Positions 34,403-43,336 of a stretch of DNA of 64,000 bases are shown here, one piece after another. Origin of the DNA: Ctena decussata (taxonomy: Eukaryota; Mollusca; Bivalvia; Lucinida; Lucinidae); contig OZ022503.1 in assembly GCA_963989385.1 (NCBI GenBank), positions 50,838,858 to 50,902,857 on the forward strand, read 5' to 3'. Both the position numbers and the translations under genes were made by a program. Within the stretch, counting starts at the first letter, position 1. Each line of letters begins with the position of its first letter. The notes under the pieces are model-generated. The model ran no database searches. It saw nothing but the letters and a program-made list of their open reading frames with translations, and had not been told where the DNA came from.

Positions 34403-34598
34403 CGAGCTCTAGATAAGAGGGAGTATTTGATGATAATTAGGGATAATTTTTCTCATTTCTCATTGAAACCATATGTTGTGACCCCTCATCTGAACCGTCT
34501 CATTGAGACAGTTCAGATGAGGGGTCACAACACGTTTTTAAGCAGAATTAACATTATCCTTAATTATCACCTAATACCCCCTCTTATCTACAGCTCTG
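34403..34598. repeat. MITE family A
   Basis: Ends GAGCTCTAGATAAGAGG and CCTCTTATCTACAGCTC. Core CCCCTCATCTGAACCGTC pairs with its inverse around ATTGAGAC. Confidence 0.85.
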
Positions 34599-34756
34599 TT
34601 TTATTTACACGTAAAATGTCAGAGCTGCAGAGGGAGGGGCACTTTGATGATTCTTCTGAAATAGCTTCTTTTTTCTCCCTATAAACACAACCACTCCCTC
34701 AGTGAGACAAGTTTAACGAGGGACAAAAGATACATGCATATTTTACAGAAACTAAC

Positions 34757-34795
34757 CTCCCCCCCCCCCCCCCCCCCCCCCCCCCAAAAAACAAA
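34757..34795 (+). repeat. Poly-C then poly-A tract
   Basis: About 28 C followed by A-rich sequence. Homopolymers of this length are prone to sequencing and assembly error. Confidence 0.95.
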
Positions 34796-34809
34796 AAAAT
34801 GTGGCCTTA

Positions 34810-34947
34810 TTAACCCTATTGCACTCAGAACGGCCAAAACTCCGTTGAGTTTTGGCCGTTCTGATCAATGGGGTTAAAGAACCCTATTACACTCAGAACG
34901 GCCAAAACTCCATAGAGTTTTGGCCGTTCTGAGTGCAACAGGGTTAA
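34810..34947. repeat. Two tandem hairpins (ACGGCCAAAACTC)
   Basis: TTAACCCTATTGCACTCAGA and its inverse bound two successive hairpins, each CAGAACGGCCAAAACTCC / GAGTTTTGGCCGTTCTG with a tiny loop. Confidence 0.85.
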
Positions 34948-35175
34948 AGTGAAATGGATTGTTGGATACACTTTCAGCCTAGCAACTCTCCCTTTTTCAT
35001 TTTGTCTCCCTTCTCAATTGAGGCCAATTCTTAAAGGAAAGAATTTGCTCCCTTAGGAGAAAATTCTTCCCTTTAAGAGTTGAACCCATTTTGCAAGGGT
35101 CTCTTTATCCTTTGAAGTGAACAGGAAGTCATGAAAATTGTCCCCTTTTGTAAAAATGGTGGAAAATATGGAGGT
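34948..35175. repeat. MITE family E
   Basis: It contains GGATACACTTTCAGCCTAGC, TAAAGGAAAGAATTTGCTCC, GGAAGTCATGAAAATTGTCC and a truncated right end (ATATGGAGGTATC). Confidence 0.65.
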
Positions 35176-35293
35176 ATCTGATATTCTCCTCACTGAGTTA
35201 GTCCTAAATGGACACAGTGTCTACAGAGAACAGGCAGACATAATTGCCAAAAGATCAACCAAGCCCCACCTCAACTGGAGCTCCGACTTATAA
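35156..35293 (+). other. Possible 3'-terminal coding piece, unidentified
   Basis: An open frame runs from the edge of a family-E MITE through LTELVLNGHSVYREQADIIA, KRSTKPHLNWSSDL and TAA. AATAAA overlaps the stop (35292-35297), as in compact 3' ends. It may be a real last exon or a retroelement remnant. No family is recognised. Confidence 0.25.
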
Positions 35294-35297
35294 TAAA
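35292..35297 (+). terminator. Candidate poly(A) signal, plus strand
   Basis: AATAAA directly after the stop of the unidentified plus-strand frame. Confidence 0.3.
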
Positions 35298-35366
35298 ATA
35301 CACATAGAATCAATTAAAATACAGATTACATACATATACTATATGAAATTCTTTGTACAGTCAATG

Positions 35367-35372
35367 TTTATT
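35367..35372 (-). terminator. Candidate distal poly(A) signal of PAR-6
   Basis: AATAAA on the minus strand about 950 bp beyond the PAR-6 stop. A nearer one lies at 35613-35618. Which one is used cannot be told from sequence. Confidence 0.35.
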
Positions 35373-35689
35373 TGTATATTAAAACACAAAGTCACATAAA
35401 AATGTAATACCTAAGTATTTCAACAAACATGGGTGGCATGTGAGTGCCACCTCGTAATTGAGATAACCAGATTTTTAGCTTCTGCATTTACATGTTGGGG
35501 ATACCCGTTGCAATAAGATCCTCTCTGAATCCAAGAAAACTATCCAGGTAGAAAGTAATAATTGTTGTTGACTATATGCCATAATGGACTAAACTTCTCT
35601 GGAATCATTCTGTTTATTTCACTAGAATAGATGGACATGCAAAGCCAGGATTATCATTACACATACGAGCAACCACATCTAAGTCAACT

Positions 35690-35915
35690 TTAATCCATTA
35701 CATTCGGGATACCCCTTTAGGGGTATCTGGGTAAACAGTTTGGATCCAGATCAGGCCCCACAAATGTGGGCCCTGATCTGAGATCCAAACTGTTTGCTGC
35801 CTAGACAACATTTCTACAAGACTTAGTTATACCACTATTGTCAAAATATTCTTGATTTTTTATGCATACAACAATTTCAGCACATTGCAAAAATACCCAG
35901 AATGCAATGGGTTAA
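35690..35915. repeat. MITE with TTAA ends (family F relative)
   Basis: Outer TTAATCCATTACATTCGGGA and CAGAATGCAATGGGTTAA are inverted. Centre GATCAGGCCCCACAAATGTG / GGGCCCTGATCTGAGATCC pairs, flanked by AAACAGTTTGGATCC. It may be within the PAR-6 3' UTR. Confidence 0.75.
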
Positions 35916-36321
35916 AGCTTGAAAAATCAAGATACTGCTACCACTGAAACCTAAATGACATCCAGAGCCTTATCACACCTCAAAGCCGTACAACTCATAA
36001 CTGCAGGTTGAGATAGTGTTAGTATGTAGGTTGACTTACAAGCTTAAAAGAAACTGGTCATTATCTACATTATACCATTGGCACTCCCATGCTACCCCAA
36101 ACAAGACAATTTCACAACACAATAATTGCTCCCATAAAATGTAGTGTTAAAATATTCAGAAAATAAAATTTATACTAAAAGTAGTTCTGTTTAAAATGAC
36201 TGATATGATGCATATGAATGTATATCATAATAAAATGCTAAAATAGGAATTAAACATTGCTTTCTTTTATACATTTACATTTTACAGGGATCCTCTTTTT
36301 ATGTGACTTTCTTTGTAATTG

Positions 36322-39300
36322 CTACAAAGTAACAACTGGGTCTTTTTTCTCCCCTTTTGCATCTGTAGATTCTGACTTTTTGTTCCCACTTGCACTACCA
36401 TTACTTCTATTGCTTTGATTGCTTCTGTCACTCCTGGTACTCTTGTCACTAGGACTGCTCTTCCCACTTTTACTGCTCTTATCACTGCGACTGCTTTTAT
36501 CACTTTGTTCGCTAAGCACACTTTTATTACTTTTTTCGCTTTTATTCAAGAAATCTTGCACTTCATCCTCGTCATCTTGTTCTGCGATTAAGTCACTATC
36601 TAGAGACTTAGACGACTGTCTGGAATGTCCGGATTCACCAGAAGCAGAGGAAATATGTGACATTTGTGAATACCTCCCAACCCCACCCCTCTGTGCAGCC
36701 ATAGTCAATCTCTGATTAACAGGCTTTACGGTAATGATCAAATTTGAACTATTTGCAACCATCATGTCTGTAACTTGATCAAGAGTTTTACCACAAACTT
36801 CTATTCCATTGACTTCTAGAACTTCATCATTCACGGCAAGAAGTCCTGTACTCTCGGCCAATCCACCTGGAACCAGCCGAGAAATAAAAATACCTGGGAC
36901 TTTTTCAAGACCTTGTGCTGTGACTCTAACACTAGTTCCATCCCTAATATAGAAACCGAGTGGCTTATCAGATCCATTTTTCATCAGTTTAACTCTTCGG
37001 TGTGTTTCTGGCACAATGTCTACATCTATAATGGCTGACACTCTACGGAAGTCTTCCGGCATGCTGATGGCCAGCTTTGGCCTACCTACCCCACTACGCT
37101 TCTTCACAGCTCCATAACCATTGAATTCGTAACTTTCACCTGAATAATAGACAATATAAGTTAAATTTTTTCTTGCTTTCTGTTTTCTTTTCTTTTTGGT
37201 TTAACATTTTTTTTTGATACATGAAAGAAAATATATATGTAAATATTTACAGACTACTTGAGATATAAACTTTAAATTCTGCATTCACTACCACCTAGAC
37301 CAACGTACTCATCCACTTGCCATGCTGAGCAGTAATAGCTATCTGGAGTCAGAAAAAATTCCGACTTCCTATCTGATGTTCTATCATAGCTACATGTACC
37401 ACTTCTTACAGAATGCAGGACCAACTTGGATCATAAAAGACTTTTCCAGCCCTGGTTACTTGATTTTGATAAAATTCAGACAATAATGGATTTTGAATCT
37501 CTTTAAAAACATATTTGAGCCGCGACATGTCACACCACAAAACCCAACTAAGAGGTATGTGTGCCCAGCAAAGACTCAGATCTGCCTCAGTATCTGCTGA
37601 GTCTAATCAGAATCATTGCTGTCTGCATGGAGCTAGCTTAGACCATCTACCCTTCAAGCTCAGCGCACAGTCTGATCAGACTGTGGATGCCCAGGCTGAT
37701 CTGAGGGAAAGCCTATCTCTTAGCAGAATTAACACAATACAGATTTAGATATTTGGGTCATGCTGGAGGAAAGAAAACTTTATCTTATAACAGAGATAAT
37801 TCAGAGATTATTTTTTTATAATTTCTCAATGAAAACATAGTTACAGTGTGACCCCTCATTCAATGGAACTGTCTCGTCATGGTTCCAAGGAGAGGTCACA
37901 ACACAATGCTTATATGCACCAATGTGAAAACTGTCCCTAAATTATCCTTGTTACCCCTTCTCATCTGGAGCACTGCTTCTTATCTAGGGCTCTGGACAAA
38001 GTCTCACCTTTCTTCTGAACTAGAATCCTGAGTACTGGTTTAGCAGTGGCAAGAGCTAGACCAAAGTTGTCATCGTTGTTAATTGGCAGAAGATCACCAT
38101 GAATATCAGTGTAAGTGATAACAAATGGATCATTTTGTAAAAGATGAAGTTTGGTTACTATTTGGCTGAAATCATCAAACTTTGTCACTTTGCTCCTGTC
38201 TACAGAAAACCTTCGAAACTCTGCATCAAACTGAAAGAAAAGAGTGAAAACTCTCATTAATTTTCACTTTAATTAAGAATGTACTGTAGGTGATTCAGTT
38301 CACACCTACCCAATCACAGCAAATAATTTTCCCAAACCTTTTAAAGTTTGCGGAATTAAAAGGAGACAAAAAACATATATATATTTTCAGTTTGAAAACT
38401 TAACAGCTCATAAGTATCAAGGTCAATGTAAAATGCCATGTCCATAAAAACAATCAAGGAAAGTTATCACTTTAATTCAGTTTTAAATGGAAACAACTTA
38501 TTGGCAAATGAAATTTTTTCAGTGGCCAGCTGTGGATTTCATACCCCTGAATTTGCAATATTTCACTTTAATGTCCTACTTTCAGCTGTATCAGTCAATA
38601 AAGACTTTTTTTACCAGATATAGTTCATAGATAAAGCCATTTGTATAACCACAAAAATCTAGAAAAAAACTTTGTCGCCAGTAGCCACTAATATTTCCAG
38701 CTCATATCCATTCCATGAAAATAGATTCTATGGCTTAATGTGCTTCATTCTGAAAACAAATATTATCCTCAGTTATATCCAACTCGTATAAAGAATTCTC
38801 GAGGTTTTTTTCCGACTGGCAGCGTCAGGATTTTTTTGGCGAACTGATGCAAAAATACTCTGTTGTCAACTCTCTGTCTGTCTATCTGTCCATCTATGTA
38901 TGTATGTATGTATCTAATCAACAGCCCTCTCTTGATTATTATTTGGACAATTAATGCGGTCCTACTACAGTGATTTTTTTCACTATTTTGGGAATGGTGC
39001 CTGTGCCCACAGAATTGGGAAAAATCGCGTCGTATTCTAAAATTTGGAATTTCAGAAACACCCTTATTTAGTTTCAAGTGGTGGGATAGGGGACATGAAA
39101 CTGAATATATAATATTTACATTCATTTATAGCTATATATCTGCCAGTTCTCTAAGCAAGTAAGTACATTTATGCTTGTAAGATGGTCTCTAGAAAAATCA
39201 TTCCTGCAATTGGGAATTTTTCAACTTGCAGTTGGGAAAAAAAGATACTATTTTGGATTGGGACTGGTGCCTTTGATGGGCACCACTTTTATAGAGAGAA

Positions 39301-42300
39301 AAATCACTGTACTAAAGACAGAAAAGGACTTACGCCACCGAAAAGGACCGAAAAGAACTTTTGGGGCACAAAAAAGGACTTTAATGTGCCATTTTATGCT
39401 GTAAATCATTTAAGAACTTGAAATATCATCATGGTATAAATAAACGCTTCAATAAAAGTTTTTGCATTGTACTCCACAAAAATATAGCAATTTAACTAAC
39501 AAGTGAAAGTCGCATAAATAAATGTTACACCAGGGTACAATATTTTCCCCCATTTATTAACACTGCCAACTTAAAGGCCAGTCTGCTGTAGGACCTACAG
39601 TAACTGCTAGGGGTGTGGTTATCTGAAATTTAATGGGTTCACCTAGGTCAGAGTCAGGTCGTCTCAGAATGTAAACAGAACATGCACATGTTGAAATCAG
39701 CTGATCAGGCATAATCTCTATAACAAACTATTCAAGCTACAGCCATGTGTTTTTCTATTTTGAGTTTGTTGTGGTCAGTTGGCTGGGGTCAAAGGTGAAA
39801 TTTCAAACTAACTGTCATTTCTCAGCAAATTTTTGAAAATTCTGAATATAAAGTGATTTAATATAGCATTTATGGGGCAGATTTTCTGAAACTGTTTATG
39901 TGGATTTGTTCAGGTTATGTTAATTCACTTCTGTATTTTTTTGAAAAGAAAATAATTAGTTGTGGAAGGTAGAAATACTGATATTATATCTTGAAGTGCA
40001 AAATTTCAAAATTATCATGATTGACATTTTGGTGGGCGGAGCCAGCCCTTTTATACTGAAAACTTGCCTTTAATTAAACGACTAAAGGAACTTATTTGGC
40101 AATACCCATTTCCTAAAATCTGCCATAGGTGTGCCTAATTATCAATAAATTAAGAAAAGCATCACCGAAAAGGACACAACCGCTGGTCACTGAATATAGA
40201 TTTCAGGTACGCCGAACTTCGGTCACCGAAAAGGGCTTTTTTTCACTAAATATGCCTGAAAATTACTTTCAGAAATATATATTCCATCATTGAACATTAT
40301 TTAACATACGTGTTTATAGTATTAAATGGAAAACAAAAGTCCTTTTCGGTGCCCGAAAGTTCTTTTCGATGGCATAAGTCCTTTTCTGTCTTAAGTAGGA
40401 CCCCAATTAGAATTATGGTATTCAACAACAACTCAACTCAACTAAACTTGTCTCAGGCCACCTGCGAGTGGCCTGAGACAAGTTTCACATTAAAGTTTAG
40501 TTGAGTTGAGTTGAGTGAAACTTGTCTCAGGCCACTCGCAGGTGGCATATGAGAAAACTGTAGCAAAATACAATAACATGGCGACAAACATATAGTAGAG
40601 TAAGTAAGTAATAAACATATTAAGGTGAGTAATATACTTGAAGAATGTGTTAGTAGTGTGCAATCATTTCGAAGCATTACATATAACTGAGCCCGTCATG
40701 ACTTATATGATTGGGATCGCGTGAAACGGTACCCAAAGTACATTGAAACAGCAGGGCTCTCACACCCCTTTTTGGGAATGGGGCCGGGGCCTTTAGAATT
40801 GGGAAAAATAGCGACGTTTTGTCTTAAATTGGGAAAATTCACATTGTTTAATGTGTGAAGTTTTCATTGTCAGACAAACACAACTTACATAGGGTATTGC
40901 TATATCAGTCAATAACCAGACATAGCAGATAGTGAATCATAATAAATTTTATCAGATAGTTGGGATATTAGCAAAACTATTTGTGTGTGTTGAGTTCTTT
41001 TTTTCTTTTGAACTGGCAACTTCCCTATCTTGCCACCGTAAAACTGAAGACAAGACTGGGACCTAAAAAGTGTTACAATATGACAACAGTATATAACACC
41101 CTAGGTTTGAAGTATCTATGAGCTAAGTAAGCACAATTCATTCAGACTTAAAACATATAATTTATCCATTGTAAACTGTGGTAAGTATGCATATCATCAT
41201 TCACTGATCATTTTTATGCACTTTCAAGAACAATTTAGATGTTTAATTTTTGTTCAATATTTTAAACTTTGTTGTAAAATATGGCAGATGTACTTAGAAA
41301 AATATCTCTCTTTCTTCTGATTAAATTCCCAATATCCCTGAAACAATATATCAGAGGTAAAAAAATATACTCTCAGACACCTCAGAAGCCCTGATTAGGT
41401 TGCTGCTACTGTGGAATAGGAATCTTTTCTATGGCCATGACTGGCCATGTAGAACAAAGTACAATACCAGTTATGTGAAGTTGAGAGAAAGTGGACTTTC
41501 ACACAGCAGAACATGACAAAACTTTCAGTCCTGCCAGTACAAAACACCCACGGTATGTCACTATCACTGTAATAACTCGTGGATGTCACGTTAATCCTGT
41601 TTATGATTTTGGATATGGCCGAAAATGTCTGTGAATATCGATTCAGTTACGAAACGCAAAAACAGCCGAATCATCGTCCACTGGTGAAGCTCCGATCAAA
41701 TTTTAGCATAGGAAGGCTTTAGTTTATAGAATAAGTCAAAACATTATTCACCACAACAATATTGGCCCTTAAAAGAAAGAAAATATTAACATATTGCAGC
41801 CAAAATCGCTAGGCTATTCGCCATCTATCAAAAGGGAAGTAACTCTAACAGTACCGGATAACTCTAACAGTACATGATAAAACCCGGTACCAGTTTCCAG
41901 TATCAATCGATGACGATAGTGATTGAAAATGTAATTGCTTCCTGAATTTTTAAAGTTATAAATTAGGTTAACACTTTTAGTTTTAGGTGGTTTTTTTTAT
42001 ACATTTTGCATTGATACAACTGCAGTTTTCTTGGACCAAACAGACTTAGATTCCAGATGAAAAATTCCCAAACAGACTTAGTCAGATTGGGAATTTTTCA
42101 CCTGGAATTGGGAAAAAAACATACTTTTTAGCATTGGGAATGGGGCCGAATGTCGGCCCCAAATTTCGGTGATCGAGAGCCCTGAACAGGGAGGGCTCAG
42201 ACCGGGTCACGCTAATGCGCGATCAGGTCAGGGCCCTCCATGTTTACATGGACAGTCAATGGGTTCTAGAAAACTTGTGTGGCAAAGTAAAATCCCAATC

Positions 42301-42957
42301 CCAAATCTATAATCAGTAAAAGGTAGAGCGTACACTGAGGGCCAACAATTCACACGAATTTAATCCCCTTTCTATTTGGAAACATAAATGCTTCCAACAA
42401 AAGCTTATAAAAGCAAAAATAGCTATCTCTTTACTGAGTAATCCTTTGATTACAATGCATTTTCACGCTTCCTGATAAGCCATGATTAGACGTGTATTGC
42501 TTCTATTTATCAATCTATCTATCTATCTTTCTATCTAATCAACAGCCCTCTCTCAATTCTTATTTGGACAATTAATGCAACAATTAAAGAATTATGGTAT
42601 TGCTGCAAAAAGGCAGTATGATTGGTAGTTCAATTTACACAAATTCAAGTGACAGGTGCTCCTTGTGCACTGAAGCATGTCATATAAACAAAAGATTAAA
42701 GAAATTAATTATGACTAAAGGCCTGTGATCATTCAGTGGAAATTCATTCTATTGAAAACTAGAGCTTGTTATCATTTATTGAAGGACAACAGCAAAGACA
42801 GCAACTATCTGGTGACTCATTATCGATGTACAGGCTGAAAAACACCACACCTGAAGGCTTACATTATTTCGCAAAATTTGACATTAGCTCTCACCTTGCT
42901 TTTAATCTCTATGAACCCACTACCGCCGCGAAGCGATGCCTTTGAATGTCTAGACAT
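36322..42957 (-). CDS. PARD6: PAR-6 cell-polarity adaptor, complete
   Basis: PAR-6 links Cdc42-GTP, atypical PKC and PAR-3 in the apical polarity complex. Three coding exons: 42957-42895 ([21 protein letters not shown]), 38230-38008 and 37139-36322; junction phases agree and give 367 aa (human PARD6A-G are about 346-376). The PB1 domain (about 16-95) carries [16 protein letters not shown], the acidic aPKC-binding face. The semi-CRIB is [11 protein letters not shown] (120-130), followed by [16 protein letters not shown]. The PDZ domain spans about 143-236 with ligand-binding loop PLGFYIRDG (155-163) and [20 protein letters not shown]. The tail is a long Ser/Lys/Arg/Asp low-complexity stretch (SDKS, RSDRS, SNKS repeats) ending in PVVTL, a C-terminal PDZ ligand like the one PAR-6 offers to PAR-3. 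Exon 3 is not led by an ATG; it splices in at [11 protein letters not shown] family-A MITE starts about 10 bp inside intron 2. Intron 1 (4.7 kb) is packed with elements. It is head-to-head with the TPP1-like gene. Confidence 0.97.
37517..37703. repeat. MITE family B, right-truncated
   Basis: Left end GAGCCGCGACATGTCACACC. It contains GTCTGCATGGAGCTAGCTTA and GGATGCCCAGGCTGATCTGA, then stops at a family-H fragment (37712-37797). Confidence 0.7.
37795..37997. repeat. MITE family A, abutting the PAR-6 exon 2 donor
   Basis: It shows TGTGACCCCTCATTCAATGG, GGAGAGGTCACAACACAATG and a duplicated right end (CATCTGGAGCACTGCTTCTT then ATCTAGGGCTCTGG). Its edge is about 10 nt from the PAR-6 donor at 38007. 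Confidence 0.75.
38880..38925 (+). repeat. GTCT/GTAT tetranucleotide microsatellite
   Basis: TCTGTCTGTCTATCTGTCC then (ATGT)n. The downstream flank AATCAACAGCCCTCTCT recurs after a TCTA microsatellite at 42.54 kb, so both belong to one repeat family. Confidence 0.85.
38958..40402. mobile_element. Element with GGTCCTACT ends in PAR-6 intron 1, itself interrupted
   Basis: GGTCCTAC at 38958 and GTAGGACC ending 40402 are inverted. Their continuations CTAAAGACAGAAAAGGACTT (from 39312) and AAGTCCTTTTCTGTCTTAAG (before 40397) also pair, along with GAAAAGGAC motifs. The sequence at 42.55 kb (ACAATTAATGC..AAGAATTATGG) shows the same host repeat without the insert. Confidence 0.65.
38968..39309. mobile_element. 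342-bp Tc1/mariner-type MITE (TA duplication)
   Basis: The ends CAGTGATTTTT and AAAAATCACTG are inverted and flanked by TA (38966-38967, 39310-39311). The interior has inverted TTGGGAATGGTGCC / GGGACTGGTGCC and TTGGGAAAAA blocks. It lies in the left end of the GGTCCTACT element. Confidence 0.75.
40430..40547. repeat. Double palindrome (CTTGTCTCAGGCCAC)
   Basis: ACTTGTCTCAGGCCACCTGC folds on GTGGCCTGAGACAAGT, and the same sequence recurs as CTTGTCTCAGGCCACTCGCA. Outer AACTCAACTCAACTAAA pairs with TTTAGTTGAGTTGAGTT. It is capable of a cruciform. Confidence 0.85.
40752..42184. mobile_element. 1433-bp CAGGGCTCTC element, 5-bp TSD
   Basis: The ends CAGGGCTCTC and GAGAGCCCTG are inverted, flanked by AACAG (40747-40751, 42185-42189). 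Subterminal TTGGGAATGGGGCCGGGGCC / TTGGGAATGGGGCCGAATG and TTGGGAAAAAT blocks recur at both ends. It lies in PAR-6 intron 1 and has no transposase ORF. It shares end sequence and TSD size with the 32.6-kb element. Confidence 0.8.
42510..42605 (+). repeat. TCTA microsatellite plus host repeat (empty site)
   Basis: (ATCT)n, then AATCAACAGCCCTCTCTCAA and ACAATTAATGCAACAATTAA AGAATTATGG: the uninterrupted counterpart of the sequence broken by the 38958-40402 element. Confidence 0.7.
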
Positions 42958-43336
42958 CTTGTGCTACATCAGCCTAGCTGAAATGCGTGTGCAAATACAT
43001 TAAATTCGTTGAAATTATTCTCCTCCCAGTTTACGAAGATGAGACAAAACAGAGACAACACAAAATATGATGATGTCATAGGTATTTGCGCATAAGGAAG
43101 TCTCAAAATCTAGAATTTTTAGGTTAATATTCCCAAAATGAAAGAAAAAGAAAAATAGTAATAGAAAAATGCTATAGATAAATATTGATTTTCAATATCA
43201 TTCAGTTTGATTTGGAAACATTTACTTTATAAATCTCAATCTTTGTTTATGTTTTGAGATTATTTAGCACAGGTGTACAGGCGGAAACCCAAAATCACTC
43301 ACTGCAACACAAAATTCAGCAAAATCGTTCGAAGGC
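42958..43336. promoter_or_regulatory. Bidirectional promoter region between PAR-6 and TPP1-like genes
   Basis: These 379 bp separate the two ATGs. No TATA box is clear. There is a CRE-like TGATGTCA at 43071-43078 and a stretch TTTGCGCATAAGG next to it. The plus frame is open upstream of the TPP1 ATG back to 43268 but has no earlier ATG. It is free of recognisable MITEs, in contrast to nearly everything around it. Confidence 0.65.

Larger units (their letters stand above)
19620..36321. other. Intergenic block, about 16.7 kb, mostly transposon debris
   Basis: It lies between the DHRS4 stop and the PAR-6 stop and should contain both 3' UTRs. Elements that can be delimited are listed separately. 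The remainder (for example 21.5-22.4, 23.5-24.2, 24.9-25.1, 28.9-29.4 and 36.0-36.3 kb) shows no recognisable gene. Weak exon-like pieces are at 27362-27592 (minus), 26951-27034 (minus), 30222-30273 (plus), 34253-34369 (plus) and 35156-35293 (plus). Confidence 0.6.

Noticed and set aside
36322..37107. PAR-6 as a single 261-codon ORF
   Set aside because: The apparent start is a GTG inside exon 3; the frame splices to upstream PB1 and N-terminal exons.
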